Positions 14,201 through 26,995 of a DNA stretch of 64,000 nucleotides are shown here, piece by piece. The DNA lies in the NCBI GenBank assembly GCA_003255065.1, contig QAOA01005839.1, forward strand, positions 137,877 through 201,876, in the 5' to 3' direction. The translations under genes and the position numbers were made by a program. How positions within the stretch are numbered: the first letter of the stretch is position 1; every line of letters begins with the position of its first letter. The notes under the pieces are model-generated. The model saw nothing but the letters and a program-made list of their open reading frames with translations. It was not told the DNA's origin and did not search any database. The stretch comes from Cercis canadensis. Lineage: Eukaryota; Streptophyta; Magnoliopsida; Fabales; Fabaceae.

Positions 14201-17200
14201 GGTGGGAGTTAGACCACCTACCGATATGGATGCATTTGGAAGGTCAGATAGTGAAGGAGTTGAATCTAAGATGCATATTATGGATGCCTTCCTCTGGGGC
14301 AGGTGCTTAACCGAAGATGAGATTTCTTCTCTATATACTGGAATGGCTTCAGCAGACTTCAGTGCTCTTGATTTCCCTGAAGATAATTGGCAATGGGCTG
14401 ATTCACCCTCTAGGGTATTTTCATTTTTTTTAATATTCTTTTTTTAATGAAGAAGAATTAATTAGAATACAAAAAGAATTACTGAAACAGAGAATAAGAT
14501 ATCCTTCAAATACTGCAAAAACTCTGATGTCCTTACAATGCTTTACTTAGCTTCATACTGTTCTGTCTGCTGTACTATTAAAATAGTAAAATGACATAAT
14601 GTATTTTGGCTAGTTTGTTTGCTGTTGTTGTCTAACAATGTTGATGCTCATTTTGTGTAGGTTGATGACTGGGACAGCGATCCTGCTGATGTAGATTTAT
14701 ATGACAGAGATGATGTAGATTGGGATGGACAGTATTCTAGTGGGAGGAAAAGAAGGTCAGAACGTGATGGTGTGGTGATTGATGTGGATTCCTTTGCCAG
14801 GAGATTTAGAAAACCTAGAATTGAAACGCACCAAGAGATTAATCAACGGATGCTGTCAGTGGAATTGGCAGTCAAAGAAGCGCTCTCTGCCAGAGGAGAA
14901 TCACATTTTACTGATCAGGAGTTTCCTCCAAATGATCAATCACTGTTTGTGGACCCTGAAAATCCTCCCACAAAGTTACAGCAGGTTTTCTTTACGTTTT
15001 TTTCCTCGTTTAAATTTGTTGATTTTGTTTTTAGTTCCCACAATCTTATTTTAACCTCCTATATAGGTTGTTTCTGATTGGATGAGACCAGGTGAAATTG
15101 TGAGACAGAACCGTCTAGACTGTCACCCTTGCTTATTTTCAGGGATCGCAAATCCTTCAGATGTTTGTCAGGTTTCATCTTTTTTTTCTCACATGCAACA
15201 ATTTGGCAAATGGCAATAAATGCATGATTTCTATGGTTGTTTCTATATTAGTTGCATTTTCCAATTTCTCTAAATACTTGATCTGTGTTTTGAATAGGGC
15301 TGGTTAGGTGATTGTTGGTTCTTGAGTGCTGTGGCTGTTCTGACAGAGGTTTCACGCATATCAGAAGTCATTATTACTCCAGGATATAATGAGGAGGGAA
15401 TTTACACTGTTCGCTTTTGTGTCCAGGTAATAGTCATATAAAGAGTGAAATTCACTTGCTTCTTATTCTTCCCTTTTCGCTGTGGTGTACCTAGATAATG
15501 TTTTTAAAATGATTAGGCAATCATTATGATAGAGAAAGCTCAGCACTAGATTAAGTCATGGACTCTGGTCTGTAGTTAGCTTTGTTTTGTTTTTGCTATA
15601 TTCCATGGAAGGTAAGTAACTCAGTGCTGAAAGTTGCCTGGTGTAAATGTGCTTGAAGTTAAATTTAGAGTTTTGGTTCTGATGCCCTCCTAATAATCTA
15701 TACAGGTAAAAAGAGAAGCTATTTATCTATCTTTGTTGGCTTTTTATTGGAAAAGTAATTTGATCCGAAAGAATATCTTTTATTCTCTTGGTTGTAGGAG
15801 CACCTTTTAACTAGGCTCCTGATAAATTGATTCTATTTTTTTGGTAGTTTTCTAAATAAGTTTGTGGGTTTTATAGGATAGAAAATGATGCAGGTGATAA
15901 TTTGCAATTCTTAATTGGTGCAGTTCTTATGAAATAGTTCGTTTGTCCTTTTTGGTGAATGTTGGGTTTGCCCCTCAACTGTGGAGCAGTTCTTATTAAT
16001 TAGCTTTAGAGGCTTTGGCAAGGGAAAAGAGGATAGATTTCTTTGGCAGTGCGACTTTATGCTATTACTTGGTGCGTTTGGTTGGAACATAATGCCCTTA
16101 TTTGTAAGGATACTTCGCCAACCTTAGGGTTGACATGGGATGAAGTTGTGCATATGGCCTCTCTTCGGTGCTATGCGCATGGGCTTTAGGGGAGTTTCTC
16201 TTACAGATATCCAGAGGGATTGGATAGCCCTAGTGGACGAATGTTCTAATGTTTACAACTTCTGTATTTTCTTTGGTTTTTGTCCTGGAGGATATCTTAG
16301 TCTCTGGTATCCTTGTACTTCTTTGTTTCTTGTCTTAACAAATTACTTCTTTTAATTAAAAAAAAAATTCTTAATTGGTTGTAATAGGGATACTTTATCT
16401 AACAACCCAAGAGGATAAATTGTCACATAAAATTCTTTTACTTAATTCAATAAACTCATTCAATCTAGGTTACCTGTTATGAAGTTGTAGTTAGTGTCAC
16501 TGCTGTTAATCACCTTCACTCTACTTTTGGAAGGGGTGAAGGTGCCATGAGGCCAGAAGGCATGCTTTGATATTTTTATCATGGTGCCAACCTCGTTGCT
16601 ATAGACATAACCAAACTAGTAAGATAAGAAGGGATTCATTGAAAGTGTTCCGTTGCTATAGACATAACCAAACTAGTAAGATTAGAAGGGATTCATTGAA
16701 AGTGTTCCATTAGGATTCTTCTTTTCTCGCTGTTGTTTTTTTTTTTATTTGTTCTTCTCCTAGAGGATGGCTTATCCTCTTTTCATCTTGTACTCTTCCT
16801 TTCCTAATACAATTCTTCTATCTGGAAAAAGGAAAAATTCCTTATACGTGAAATACCTGATGCTTTCATATTGGCTTCATGTTGTTTCTTTTACTATTTG
16901 GACATCCAGGGTGAGTGGGTTCCTGTTGTCGTTGATGATTGGATTCCATGTGAATCACTGGGTAAACCTGCATTTGCTACCAGTAAAAAGGGTAATGAAC
17001 TATGGGTCTCTTTGTTGGAGAAGGCATATGCCAAGTTGCATGGCTCTTATGAAGCATTAGAAGGAGGGCTAGTTCAGGATGCTCTTGTTGACCTTACTGG
17101 GGGTGCTGGGGAGGAAATTGACATGAGGAGTCCTGAAGCTCAGATTGACCTAGCAAGTGGTAGATTGTGGTCTCAATTGTTACGCTTCAAACAAGAGGGG

Positions 17201-18336
17201 TTTCTCCTTGGTGCTGGAAGTCCTTCGGGTTCAGATGTGCACATCTCTTCTAGTGGAATTGTGCAAGGGCATGCTTACTCTATATTGCAGGTAATGGCAG
17301 AATTTTATTTTTATTGTATCATAATGCGAATAAAGTTTAATGATCATTACTATTAAATAATATAGGTAAGAGATGTGGATGGCCACAAACTTGTTCAGAT
17401 CCGAAATCCATGGGCCAATGAAGTTGAGTGGAATGGCCCTTGGTCCGACTCATCACCTGAATGGACAGACAGGATGAAGCACAAGCTGAAGCATGTTCCG
17501 CAGGTAGTTATTTTTGCATCTGTCGTAGATATTTTCCCGCTTTGATCCTGTTAAAATCTCTTTGCAACATTCTGGATTGGATATTAAATTATTTGATTGG
17601 CAATGAGTGAGCAGAGTCAGCAGACTAGTGCGATGTTGCTGTTTGTCACACTGTTGTCATTATTCACTAGCACCAAGTGACCCTTACTTTTTTTCCAATG
17701 TTTTGAACAGTCAAAAGATGGCATATTCTGGATGTCTTGGCAAGACTTTCAGATTCATTTTCGATCAATATATGTTTGTCGTATCTACCCTCCAGAGATG
17801 CGTTATTCTGTTCATGGCCAATGGCGTGGCTATAGTGCGGGTGGCTGCCAGGATTATGAGACATGGCATCAAAATCCACAGTTTAGACTGAGAGCAACTG
17901 GGCAAGATGCATCACTACCGATTCATGTATTCATTACCTTAACTCAGGTAGAATTAGTATTGGACTTTCAGTAATGCTTTTATTAGAAGTCTCTTGGATT
18001 TTTTAAAAGTTTGGATGATTATATTTACAGGGAGTGGGGTTTTCAAGAACAACGGCTGGTTTCAGAAATTATCAGTCTAGCCATGATTCACTGATGTTCT
18101 ACATTGGAATGAGGATACTCAAAACTCGTGGTCGACGTGCTCTTTTCAATATATACCTACATGAATCAGTTGGTGGGACAGACTATGTTAACTCTAGAGA
18201 AATATCATGTGAAATGGTTTTGGAACCTGATCCGAAGGGATACACTATAGTTCCTACTACTATACACCCTGGGGAAGAAGCGCCCTTTGTCCTCTCTGTT
18301 TTCACCAAGGCATCAATAACTCTGGAAGCTTTGTAG
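2214..18336 (+). CDS. DEK1: DEK1 phytocalpain (membrane-anchored calpain-type cysteine protease), 5'-partial
   Basis: Plant-specific calpain that senses or relays positional and mechanical cues at the plasma membrane and controls epidermal/aleurone fate and division-plane orientation (family knowledge). Exons: 2214-2396, 2604-2739, 3091-3221, 3320-3434, 3518-4535, 4759-4869, 5909-5967, 7176-7338, 8431-8704, 8797-8947, 9056-9167, 9310-9475, 9581-9651, 9767-9858, 9997-10159, 10342-10413, 12098-12475, 12555-12670, 12745-13042, 13166-13485, 14063-14414, 14661-14984, 15067-15171, 15298-15426, 16910-17290, 17366-17503, 17711-17947, 18031-18336. They join in phase to 2,032 visible residues plus stop. 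The family is about 2,150 long, so roughly 120 N-terminal residues are missing. Order: hydrophobic multi-span region (visible residues about 1-1005), interrupted by a serine-rich loop in the exon 3518-4535; charged linker rich in E/K/R; LG3-like domain (about 1270-1490); CysPc with the triad Cys1642 (GDCWFL), His1800 (GHAYS) and Asn1820 (RNPW); and a C-terminal C2L domain. The residue after the conserved G before LGDCW is W; as I recall, Arabidopsis has R. Splicing uses one GC-AG intron. Confidence 0.97.
2740..3090 (+). other. DEK1: GC-AG intron of DEK1
   Basis: The exon ending at 2739 is followed by AGAAG/GCAAGTT, a perfect match to the GC-type 5' splice consensus AG/GCAAGT. The acceptor is TTGACAG ending at 3090. 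Joining there restores the DEK1 frame (Q-S-R-R-A-S-H-L). No GT donor nearby keeps the conserved protein. All other DEK1 introns in the window are GT-AG. Confidence 0.88.
7339..8430 (+). other. DEK1: DEK1 intron with a possible reverse-oriented LINE fragment
   Basis: This 1.1-kb intron holds a segment (about 7660-7860) whose reverse complement gives a decayed peptide resembling the region before the L1 tail seen elsewhere in the window (an F-G-K-x-K-x-G-K-x pattern and residues resembling W-C-x-x-x-E-x-N). No termini or target duplication could be defined, so the assignment is weak. The rest is AT-rich intron. Confidence 0.3.
10636..11640. repeat. 502-bp direct duplication around a single N (unmerged contig ends)
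   Basis: 10636-11137 and 11139-11640 are the same 502 bases with about two differences (G/A near the GCTGAGGTT motif, A/T near AAAAAATC). They are separated only by the N at 11138. The copies end exactly at the N, as expected if two overlapping contig ends were placed side by side. The true DEK1 intron here is probably about 0.5 kb shorter. No exon is affected. Confidence 0.85.
15906..16379 (+). mobile_element. 5'-truncated LINE (L1-type) with 14-bp target-site duplication, in DEK1 intron
   Basis: AATTCTTAATTGGT occurs at 15906-15919 and 16366-16379 and brackets a 446-bp body (15920-16365) that ends in TTAATTAAAAAAAAAA. The body encodes the degraded C-terminus of an L1 ORF2 ([13 protein letters not shown]) and a short T/C-rich 3' UTR. 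Poly-A plus a long target duplication is the hallmark of target-primed reverse transcription. It lies in the sense orientation in a 1.5-kb intron. The perfect duplication suggests fairly recent insertion. It is non-autonomous because all 5' coding capacity is missing. Confidence 0.85.
16595..16708. repeat. Tandem duplication, 57 bp x 2
   Basis: A 57-bp unit starting GTTGCTATAGACATAACC is repeated once in tandem (16595-16651 and 16652-16708) with one mismatch (AAGATAAG versus AAGATTAG). It lies in the same DEK1 intron as the truncated LINE and is followed by another LINE-like 3' tail (about 16711-16840: T-rich run, then AATACAATTCTTCTATC). There is no coding consequence. Confidence 0.85.
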
Positions 18337-20821
18337 TCCCTAGAGATGGCTTTTCAGTTGGTCTTCTTGTCCTTCGGGCTTATTGTATCTGGCACGCTGC
18401 AGAAGTTTCTAATTGCTTGTGTTGTCGGTAAATCATGTACCTGCACAACTGAAGCTGTAAGAATATGATTAGGTAACTTCCCTGTCTTGAAGTTTTTTGT
18501 TTTATTTTGTTTTTGTTTACATATAGTAGTAATTAGTAAACATCTCATTTAAGATTGACGTTCAGTTGCATTTGCAGGCTGTAATGATGTGATTCTTAGA
18601 TTTGGGAATTGCTTATGAGTGAACAGCCTCACAGCATTGAGACTTGTTCTTTTGATGGAACTGGAAGGCTTCAATCAAGGAGAAAAGAGATAGAGCTACG
18701 TATAAATGCCTAGTCTATTATCTGGTGACTCAACCTGTCCAGTTATTTGCTTCTGCCAGCATCAATCGAAGGGGGCTCTCGGGGTGTTTATTTTGTATAT
18801 AAAAATGGTACTATAGGGGTATACTTGTAACCATTTAAACAAACGGGAAAAGGAAATAGCTGAATATGAATAGGAAACTACTAACGCCTGGTTCAGAGGG
18901 ATATAGTGAAAAGCATTGAGAAACTGATTGTAAATTCGGACGCAGTTTTGACAAATGAAAAAAAAAAAAATTGTACAAAATTTTTGTTTGATTGCAATAT
19001 GATTACCAATTCATATTCTTTCTTGTTAATTGGAGAACAATATTATCATTTAGTATGTCATTTCTTATTTCATTGTACGTTCAGTTAATTATATAGTTAT
19101 CACTCGATGTAAAAGTGAGAATTTCTCCTCTTTGGAAGATATCCTGAGAATATGTAAAAGGGAACACAAGCAAATGAACCTTGAGATTTTCATGTCAAAA
19201 AAAAAAAAAAGAACCTTGAGATTTTGCANAAAAAGAATATGGAGATACTAAATGGGGGGTTTTTGAAAACAGTAGTAAATTTTGCACTGATATTTCTCAA
19301 GCTAAAGCTGGGTGTTCTCAAGCTGCACTCCTTAATCACACTTTTTCTCCTTCCTGCCAATAGCCACCCTATGAAATAATCTTAATTTTACATTCCCATA
19401 CTTGATCTCTAACTAGATTTTTGCCTCCAACTAATCTACTCCTTAATCAAAACCTCTTCAAACTCAATACTCAAGCTATCCTCCTAATAAGTTTATGAGG
19501 AGCAAGAGCTCCCTCTTGTTGTAACCTGTCTACTGAGTCAATCTCTCTTAAAATGTCATCCACTTAAAACTTGACAAATGAATGGACCTTACTCGTAAGT
19601 TTTGAATACCAGATGAGACAACACATCCCTCTCGTTCCAACTTGCAACTCACATGATATGTTTCGGTTCAACCTCTTCCAATAAGTCACCATCTACTTCA
19701 ACTTCAAACAGTCTCAGAGACCACTGCGGCAACCTCTAACTTGTTTTGTTGATTTTGCAGCTTCAGTTCATCAACCCTCAAATTAATGACTCCAATATTT
19801 TTTTTAACTTTATCCTCACCTTTTGCCGAAGCTTTGGGATTACTTGTTGTCTCAGGGTCCAAAATTAGTGTTGATTGTGTTGCACTTTTTATAGACCGAG
19901 AAAGCAAAATGACAAAGTTAGGGGAACAGCAAGATTCAGTCAATGTTTACTGCAGAATCCGTCGCTACATTCAAAAATACGTAGTTGATTGAGTTTTAAT
20001 GCCAAGTATTTTTTTACTTAGCTTAGTGACCACATAATACCTGTCTCTAATATATTAGAAAATCTCAAAAGATGTTTTCTCGTTTAGAAAATTTATCCAT
20101 CTCTACACTAATATTACATTTTCATAATCTATAGACGGGAGAGACGGATTATTCCGTGGCTAATTTTATCCCCATTTTTCCTCGCTCAAACAAAAAATAT
20201 CCTTTTCTTCCAAATTCCGTCTCCATTGGAGAGGGAATAGGTTTTTTCATTATTTTTTTTTCTTATTGGTACATAATAGGTTCTTTCTCTAACTTTCGTA
20301 GCTAAATTACTCTTTTCTCGGTAGTATATCTATAGCACCTAGCTAAGACCCAAGTGATGCATCACAACATGAAAGGATGGACAAAACAGAGTTTGCATTA
20401 ATTAAATTGCTGAAAGCTAAAAAAGTAGTAGACAAATTCATTTAAACTAACTTGGAGAAGGGTGACTACTAGACGCTTCAAATAATCACATACATATTAT
20501 TTAGTTATAAGGATTAATACAAGTACCCAATGGCCAGTGGTCTTAAGACTTGAGAGTTATGTTAATACAAATAAACTCACGAATCTCCCCGACTTAAGAA
20601 TTATATGTTCAAACTCTCAAAATCATACTAAAAAAAATATTAAAGAATTAGGAGATACATTTCACAAACTTCATTAACACAAGAAGAATTGGGTTCCCTT
20701 TGGAACCGGCTCTTCGATGCACGTTGCTTGCAATTCAAAAGGCTTTAATCAATGGAAAATAATTGAAGACATAAGATTTTATTTGGAAAACAACGATATT
20801 TAGATTTTCTTCTGTTTAAGG
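18337..20821. other. DEK1 3' UTR and intergenic DNA, no gene recognised
   Basis: The first roughly 450 bases after the DEK1 stop are likely 3' UTR; no single polyadenylation signal stands out. Beyond about 18850 the DNA is AT-rich. A lone N at 19229 sits beside a short repeat (GAACCTTGAGATTTT at about 19177 and 19211). Overlapping open frames near 19704-19992 on both strands lack any family signature. A short stretch near 20555-20630 with a GTTCAAACTC motif could be a decayed SINE. Confidence 0.5.
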
Positions 20822-21439
20822 TGACAAAATTTTTAGTGTTCAATTTGTCGGTCCTTAGATGACAGTTGACCATGAACAACCACTAAACGTGAAAACGCAT
20901 GTCCTTGATGCCACCCAGTGAAATCAGAGATTAATAGTACAGACAATGGGAATTGTTATTAATGAATTCCAACTCTGCTCTTCTGTCACTTATTTAATTA
21001 TTCTAACTCAAATTCATTTTAATTCTCTACTTCTATATCAAACTTCCAGAAGATCATTTCGATTTCACATCAATTAGAGCACTGCAGTTCATAACCATGA
21101 TGACCTTCAGCAAGAGATTAGAACAAGTATNGACAAAATTTTTAGTGTTGAATTTGTCAGTCCTTAGATGACAGTTGACCATGAACAACCACTTAACGAG
21201 AAAACGCGTGTCTTTGATGCCACCCAGTGAAATCAGAGATTAATAGTACAGACAATGGGAATTATTATTAATGAATTCCAACTCTGCTCTTCTGTCACTT
21301 AATTAATTATTCTAACTCAAATTCATTTTAATTCTCTACTTCTATATCAAACTTCCAGAAGATCATTTCGATTTCACATCAATTAGAGCACTGCAGTTCA
21401 TAACCATGATGACCTTCAGCAAGAGATTAGAACAAGTAT
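20822..21439. repeat. 309-bp direct duplication around a single N, copies diverged (haplotype overlap)
   Basis: 20822-21130 and 21132-21439 match along their full length but differ at about eight sites (for example CACTAAACGTG versus CACTTAACGAG, GCATGTCC versus GCGTGTCT) and by one base in length. The only separator is the N at 21131. That is a few percent divergence, more than sequencing error would give. I read it as two allelic contig ends left unmerged. Confidence 0.8.
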
Positions 21440-21889
21440 TGAAGTTGCAGAATTTACTGATGTTAAGACAAGTCCAGCCAAACTAATACAAATAATATTT
21501 CTTAGAATTACCAGCTTTAAGCACATTTGATTACATTTATGAAATAATTATGTGCAAAGTAAAAAAGTAAAACAAAAACACCATAAATTAGAAGAAAAAA
21601 AACAGAGAGATAATAGAGAACAAGAAAGGATGCCATAAACCTTAATACAATAAGAAACAATTAACTTAAAAGACAATAATAGTTATCTGCAATATAACAG
21701 TAACAAGAATTCGAAAACCAAACCCACTTTTTAACGAATAATATTTCAGAAGAAACTTAATTCAAGAGTTCTCTCCTCGTAAGTTTAACTCATGCATTTA
21801 ACAATCCAAAATTGCCATTTCAAAACATCAACTACCACATTATCTAGATAATGTTAAGCATACGAAGCAAGGCATACAACATGTTAAAA

Positions 21890-24069
<2,180 letters not shown>

Positions 24070-24140
24070 TGAATCCGGGATGAGCTGCAATGCGCAGTCT
24101 CTAGCAGTGGTCTATTCTTTCTTTGATGGCGGAGAGGAGC

Positions 24141-24286
24141 TAGGGTTTAGGGAGAGCCTCTTACAAAGTCTTAAGTGCGTCTCATTCTCTAGCTGGGTCA
24201 TTGTTTGGGCTTCAAAAAAATTTGGAATTCTGGGTATAAGCCCACAAGGCCACAAGTAACAAAGAAAGAAACAAGGTATAAGCCCA
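24141..24286 (-). promoter_or_regulatory. RPL15: RPL15 leader/promoter: telo-box and three site II (TGGGCY-type) elements
   Basis: On the minus strand the leader reads CCCTAAACCCTAGC, with a telo-box AAACCCTA at 24148-24141. Further upstream are TGGGCT or its complement at 24206-24211, 24239-24244 and 24281-24286. Telo-box plus site II is the known signature of plant ribosomal-protein and other growth-linked promoters (TCP and telo-box binding factors). I do not see an obvious TATA box, which is also usual for this class. Confidence 0.65.
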
Positions 24287-24299
24287 CATGAATAAGTTG

Positions 24300-24926
24300 T
24301 TCTCAGCAAAAAAAAAAAAAGGCGCATATTGGGTTTGATTGCTGTTTTATTATCTGTAAAAAGATCTAAGCATCAAACAAGGTATTAATAACTTGTTAGT
24401 CTCTTCACTAGGTGTGTTTTTGGATTAGCTTAAAAATATAGATAATGTATCAATTATGAAAAAGTAAATTATTGGAGAATCTATTTGTGTTTTGATATGT
24501 TAGTTCAAATGTGATTATATAAATAATCAATTTTCATTTGGATTATATGAAAATTTTCTTTTTAATGTCAAATTACTAAAAAAGATATAAAGTATTTTTG
24601 TAGTGTAATAAATATCAAAGAGCAATTAGGTAAAAAAGAGAGATAATGGGAACATATGCATTAATTTACTGAACCACACGAAATATTAAAATGTATTTTT
24701 TTGTCTGTATAATATTAAAATGTGTTTGGTATATTATAATCTTCATTCCATGTTCCATAATATATATTTGATGTAGTTTAGAATTTAGATTATGGAGTTG
24801 AATTACAGTATTTAACATGCTATTATTAGATTTCACCTTGTAATTCAATATCACTTGAGAATTTCAAATACTCATTGATCTAATTCCATTATATTTTATA
24901 GATGTAATTCAAGATTATAGAAAAGT
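24300..24926. other. AT-rich intergenic DNA upstream of RPL15, nothing recognised
   Basis: Very AT-rich sequence with short open frames only. No coding signature or paired repeat was found before the SINE that starts at about 24943. Confidence 0.5.
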
Positions 24927-24930
24927 AAAA

Positions 24931-25180
24931 GATTATGATATATTAGTCAACTGGGTTGTAGATTAGTTGTCATAATGCGAAGATCTTGTATTCGAGACCT
25001 CTCATTGACAAAATAAAGATCTCAAAGCGCTTTACCACACAAAGTTATAGTTATAGGTGCTTCGACAACGGAACCCTTGAAGCAGGGATGACTCGCCCCA
25101 TGTTTGATAAATCTGACTCAATCCAAATGTTAAAGTGTTTATAGGTTACAAGAAAAAAAAAAAAAAAAGATTATGATATA
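24931..25180 (+). mobile_element. tRNA-derived SINE with 12-bp or longer target duplication
   Basis: GATTATGATATA, preceded by A's, flanks the body at 24931-24942 and 25169-25180. The body (24943-25168) starts with a pol III-like A-box region (about GTAGATTAGTTG) and a B-box-like GTATTCGAGAC about 40 bases later. It has an unrelated 3' region and ends in a run of about 17 A's. Structure and length (~225 bp) fit a plant SINE. It is non-coding and was mobilised in trans by LINE machinery. Confidence 0.75.
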
Positions 25181-26632
25181 ATTAAACTCATGGTTGAATT
25201 AATCTAGTTGATTTTGTTTATGGCTGAGTCTACAATACCCATGGCTCCAAATGGGTATTGGTGCAAAGGGCGTTTAACGTTTGAGATGAAGCCAAGTGTA
25301 TGTTGCTGATGAAGTGACTGAATTTTGACTGTAAATGGTTAATTGTATTTTAGCCCCATAAAATTTAAGTATTAACTTTTGTTCTGCACTAACCAAAACA
25401 CTTGTTTTCTGGTCTCCTCCAGCATTCCGACGCCCCTTCTTCATCTTCTTCATTTTCTTACCCTAAACCCATATCTTAATCTGCGTTATCCATTCCGCCC
25501 CCTCTATAGTAGCACAGTCTACATTTTGTCTTCAAATTGAACACCCATTGTCAAAGTTGCAGAGACCGAGTGAACCGGGATGAAAAACGGGTCTTAAAAT
25601 TCTTGCAGTTGGAAGATAATTCCCTCACCGTTTTTCTATTGTCTAAGTTCTATTGACTGAAAGTTGGCCATTTTCGAGGTATGTTATACTTATTTTAGCT
25701 TTGAAAAATTGAACACCTATTGTCATAGTTGCACACACNTAGTATAATTTTTTTCCTGTATATTTTTTCACACACATTTTTTTTTTTAAAATATCATATA
25801 AACATTTATGTAACTAAATTAAAATTGAACAATTAATTAACTTATAATTGAGTGATATTAAGGTTATCCTCAAGACTTGTGTATTTTGTGTTCGAATCTA
25901 AAATTGTAACTAAAAATATAAAAAAAAAAATTAAAATCAAATACCGTCATCAGTAATTCGTTAAATATTCAGTTGTATCGTGAAAATACATTAATTAATG
26001 TATAAGGAAAGGATAACAAAATGATATATGCCGTATAAAACTTGGATTAATAAATATTCAACTATTTTTATTCAATCTTTATTCCTATTGCAGCAGATCA
26101 CTTTGTTGAATGGGGATGAAACTAGAAAAATCATGATCTTCTTTATGAATATTTGATAAAAAGAATCATGGGCGGTGAGAAAGTTTACATAACCTAAACT
26201 ATAAGCCATTAAGAAGTGTAAAGTGACATGCACAAGAGAAGCTCCAACCAACAAGCAACAACTCAAAATATCTCGAATTATCTTCTTGCAAACAAGAAAA
26301 CAAAGACAATTCATCGATTGGTTTATGTAGCAATGAAACAGATGAACTACAATGAGAAGACAGAAGTGGACAGCCCCAAATGACAAACAGTAGGTAAGAG
26401 ACAGCAAAAGGTGGGGACCCATACACCTGTCATCACAGCTGTATGGCAATGATGCCAAACATAGCCCCATTCTTGTATTGTTAAAAAAACAAAGACAAAT
26501 AAATGTTTATTTCATACTTATAAACCCAAGTTCAATTTAAGCAGCTTAAGATCCATATTAAAAGATTAAATTCTCATCTTGTGTAACGTGTTGAATGGTT
26601 TCTCTCTCTATATATGGTCCTTTATTGGCTGT
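25181..26632. other. Intergenic DNA between the SINE and the AG-peptide promoter, with a possible orphan leader exon
   Basis: Positions about 25410-25680 look like a plant 5' leader: pyrimidine-rich with TTCTTCATCTTC runs, a telo-box-like CCCTAAACCC, and an end at GAG/GTATGT that would serve as a donor. No coding exon follows; the sequence meets a single N at 25739. A short B-box-like GTGTTCGAATC at about 25900 followed by A's may be SINE debris. The rest up to the AGP promoter is unassigned. A minus-strand open frame at 26072-26470 has no recognisable family. Confidence 0.3.
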
Positions 26633-26642
26633 CTATAAATAG
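26633..26642 (+). promoter_or_regulatory. TATA box of the AG-peptide gene
   Basis: CTATAAATAG lies 168 bases before the start codon and is followed by a C/A-rich stretch (AGCCACCACCCACAACC) typical of plant transcription starts about 30 bases downstream. The expected leader is therefore about 140 bases. A TATA promoter suits a strongly expressed wall-protein gene. Confidence 0.7.
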
Positions 26643-26809
26643 CCACCACCCACAACCACTGGCTTCTCATTGCTGATTCTCTACCATTGCCTCTGTTGCA
26701 GAAGAATCACACATTCAGAAGGGGGAATCCTAGAGCTTCTCCTAATTCCCTATAAAGGTGAAAAAAGGCAGTTCCAGAAATAAACAGAAAAAAGGTGTTT
26801 CAATTAGAA

Positions 26810-26995
26810 ATGGAGGCAATGAAGATGAAGCTCTTTGTGGCATTTTTGGTGGTGATTATTGCAGTCTCATCTGTTCAGAAGGCAGCTGCTGCTGATGCTC
26901 CAGCACCAAGCCCAGCATCTGATGCTTCTGTATTTGTGCCTACCTTCTTTGCATCTCTAGCAGCTCTTGCTTTTGGATTCTTCTTCTCAGCTTAA
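26810..26995 (+). CDS. Arabinogalactan peptide (AG-peptide, GPI-anchored)
   Basis: A 61-residue single-exon protein with the AG-peptide layout. The N-terminal signal peptide is about residues 1-28 (MEAMKMKLFVAFLVVII, then an Ala run). A very short mature part (ADAPAPSPASDAS) has Ala-Pro and Ser-Pro dipeptides whose prolines are normally hydroxylated and arabinogalactosylated. A hydrophobic C-terminal tail (FFASLAALAFGFFFSA) serves as the GPI-addition signal. The mature product is expected outside the plasma membrane. I start at 26810 because it gives the family's signal peptide. A second Met three codons on (MKMK) is possible. It resembles the AGP12/13/14/21 group, but I cannot pick an ortholog. 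Confidence 0.92.
   Translation: MEAMKMKLFVAFLVVIIAVSSVQKAAAADAPAPSPASDASVFVPTFFASLAALAFGFFFSA

Noticed and set aside
16140-16355. 71-codon frame in a DEK1 intron as a gene
   Set aside because: It is the decayed C-terminus of a LINE ORF2 within a unit bounded by a 14-bp target duplication.
19704-19992. Overlapping open frames on both strands after DEK1
   Set aside because: No recognisable domain, no splice context, AT-rich surroundings; not supported as a gene.
26072-26470. 132-codon hydrophobic frame upstream of the AG-peptide (minus strand)
   Set aside because: Cys/Leu-rich translation of A/T-rich DNA with no family match. Probably promoter or repeat DNA.
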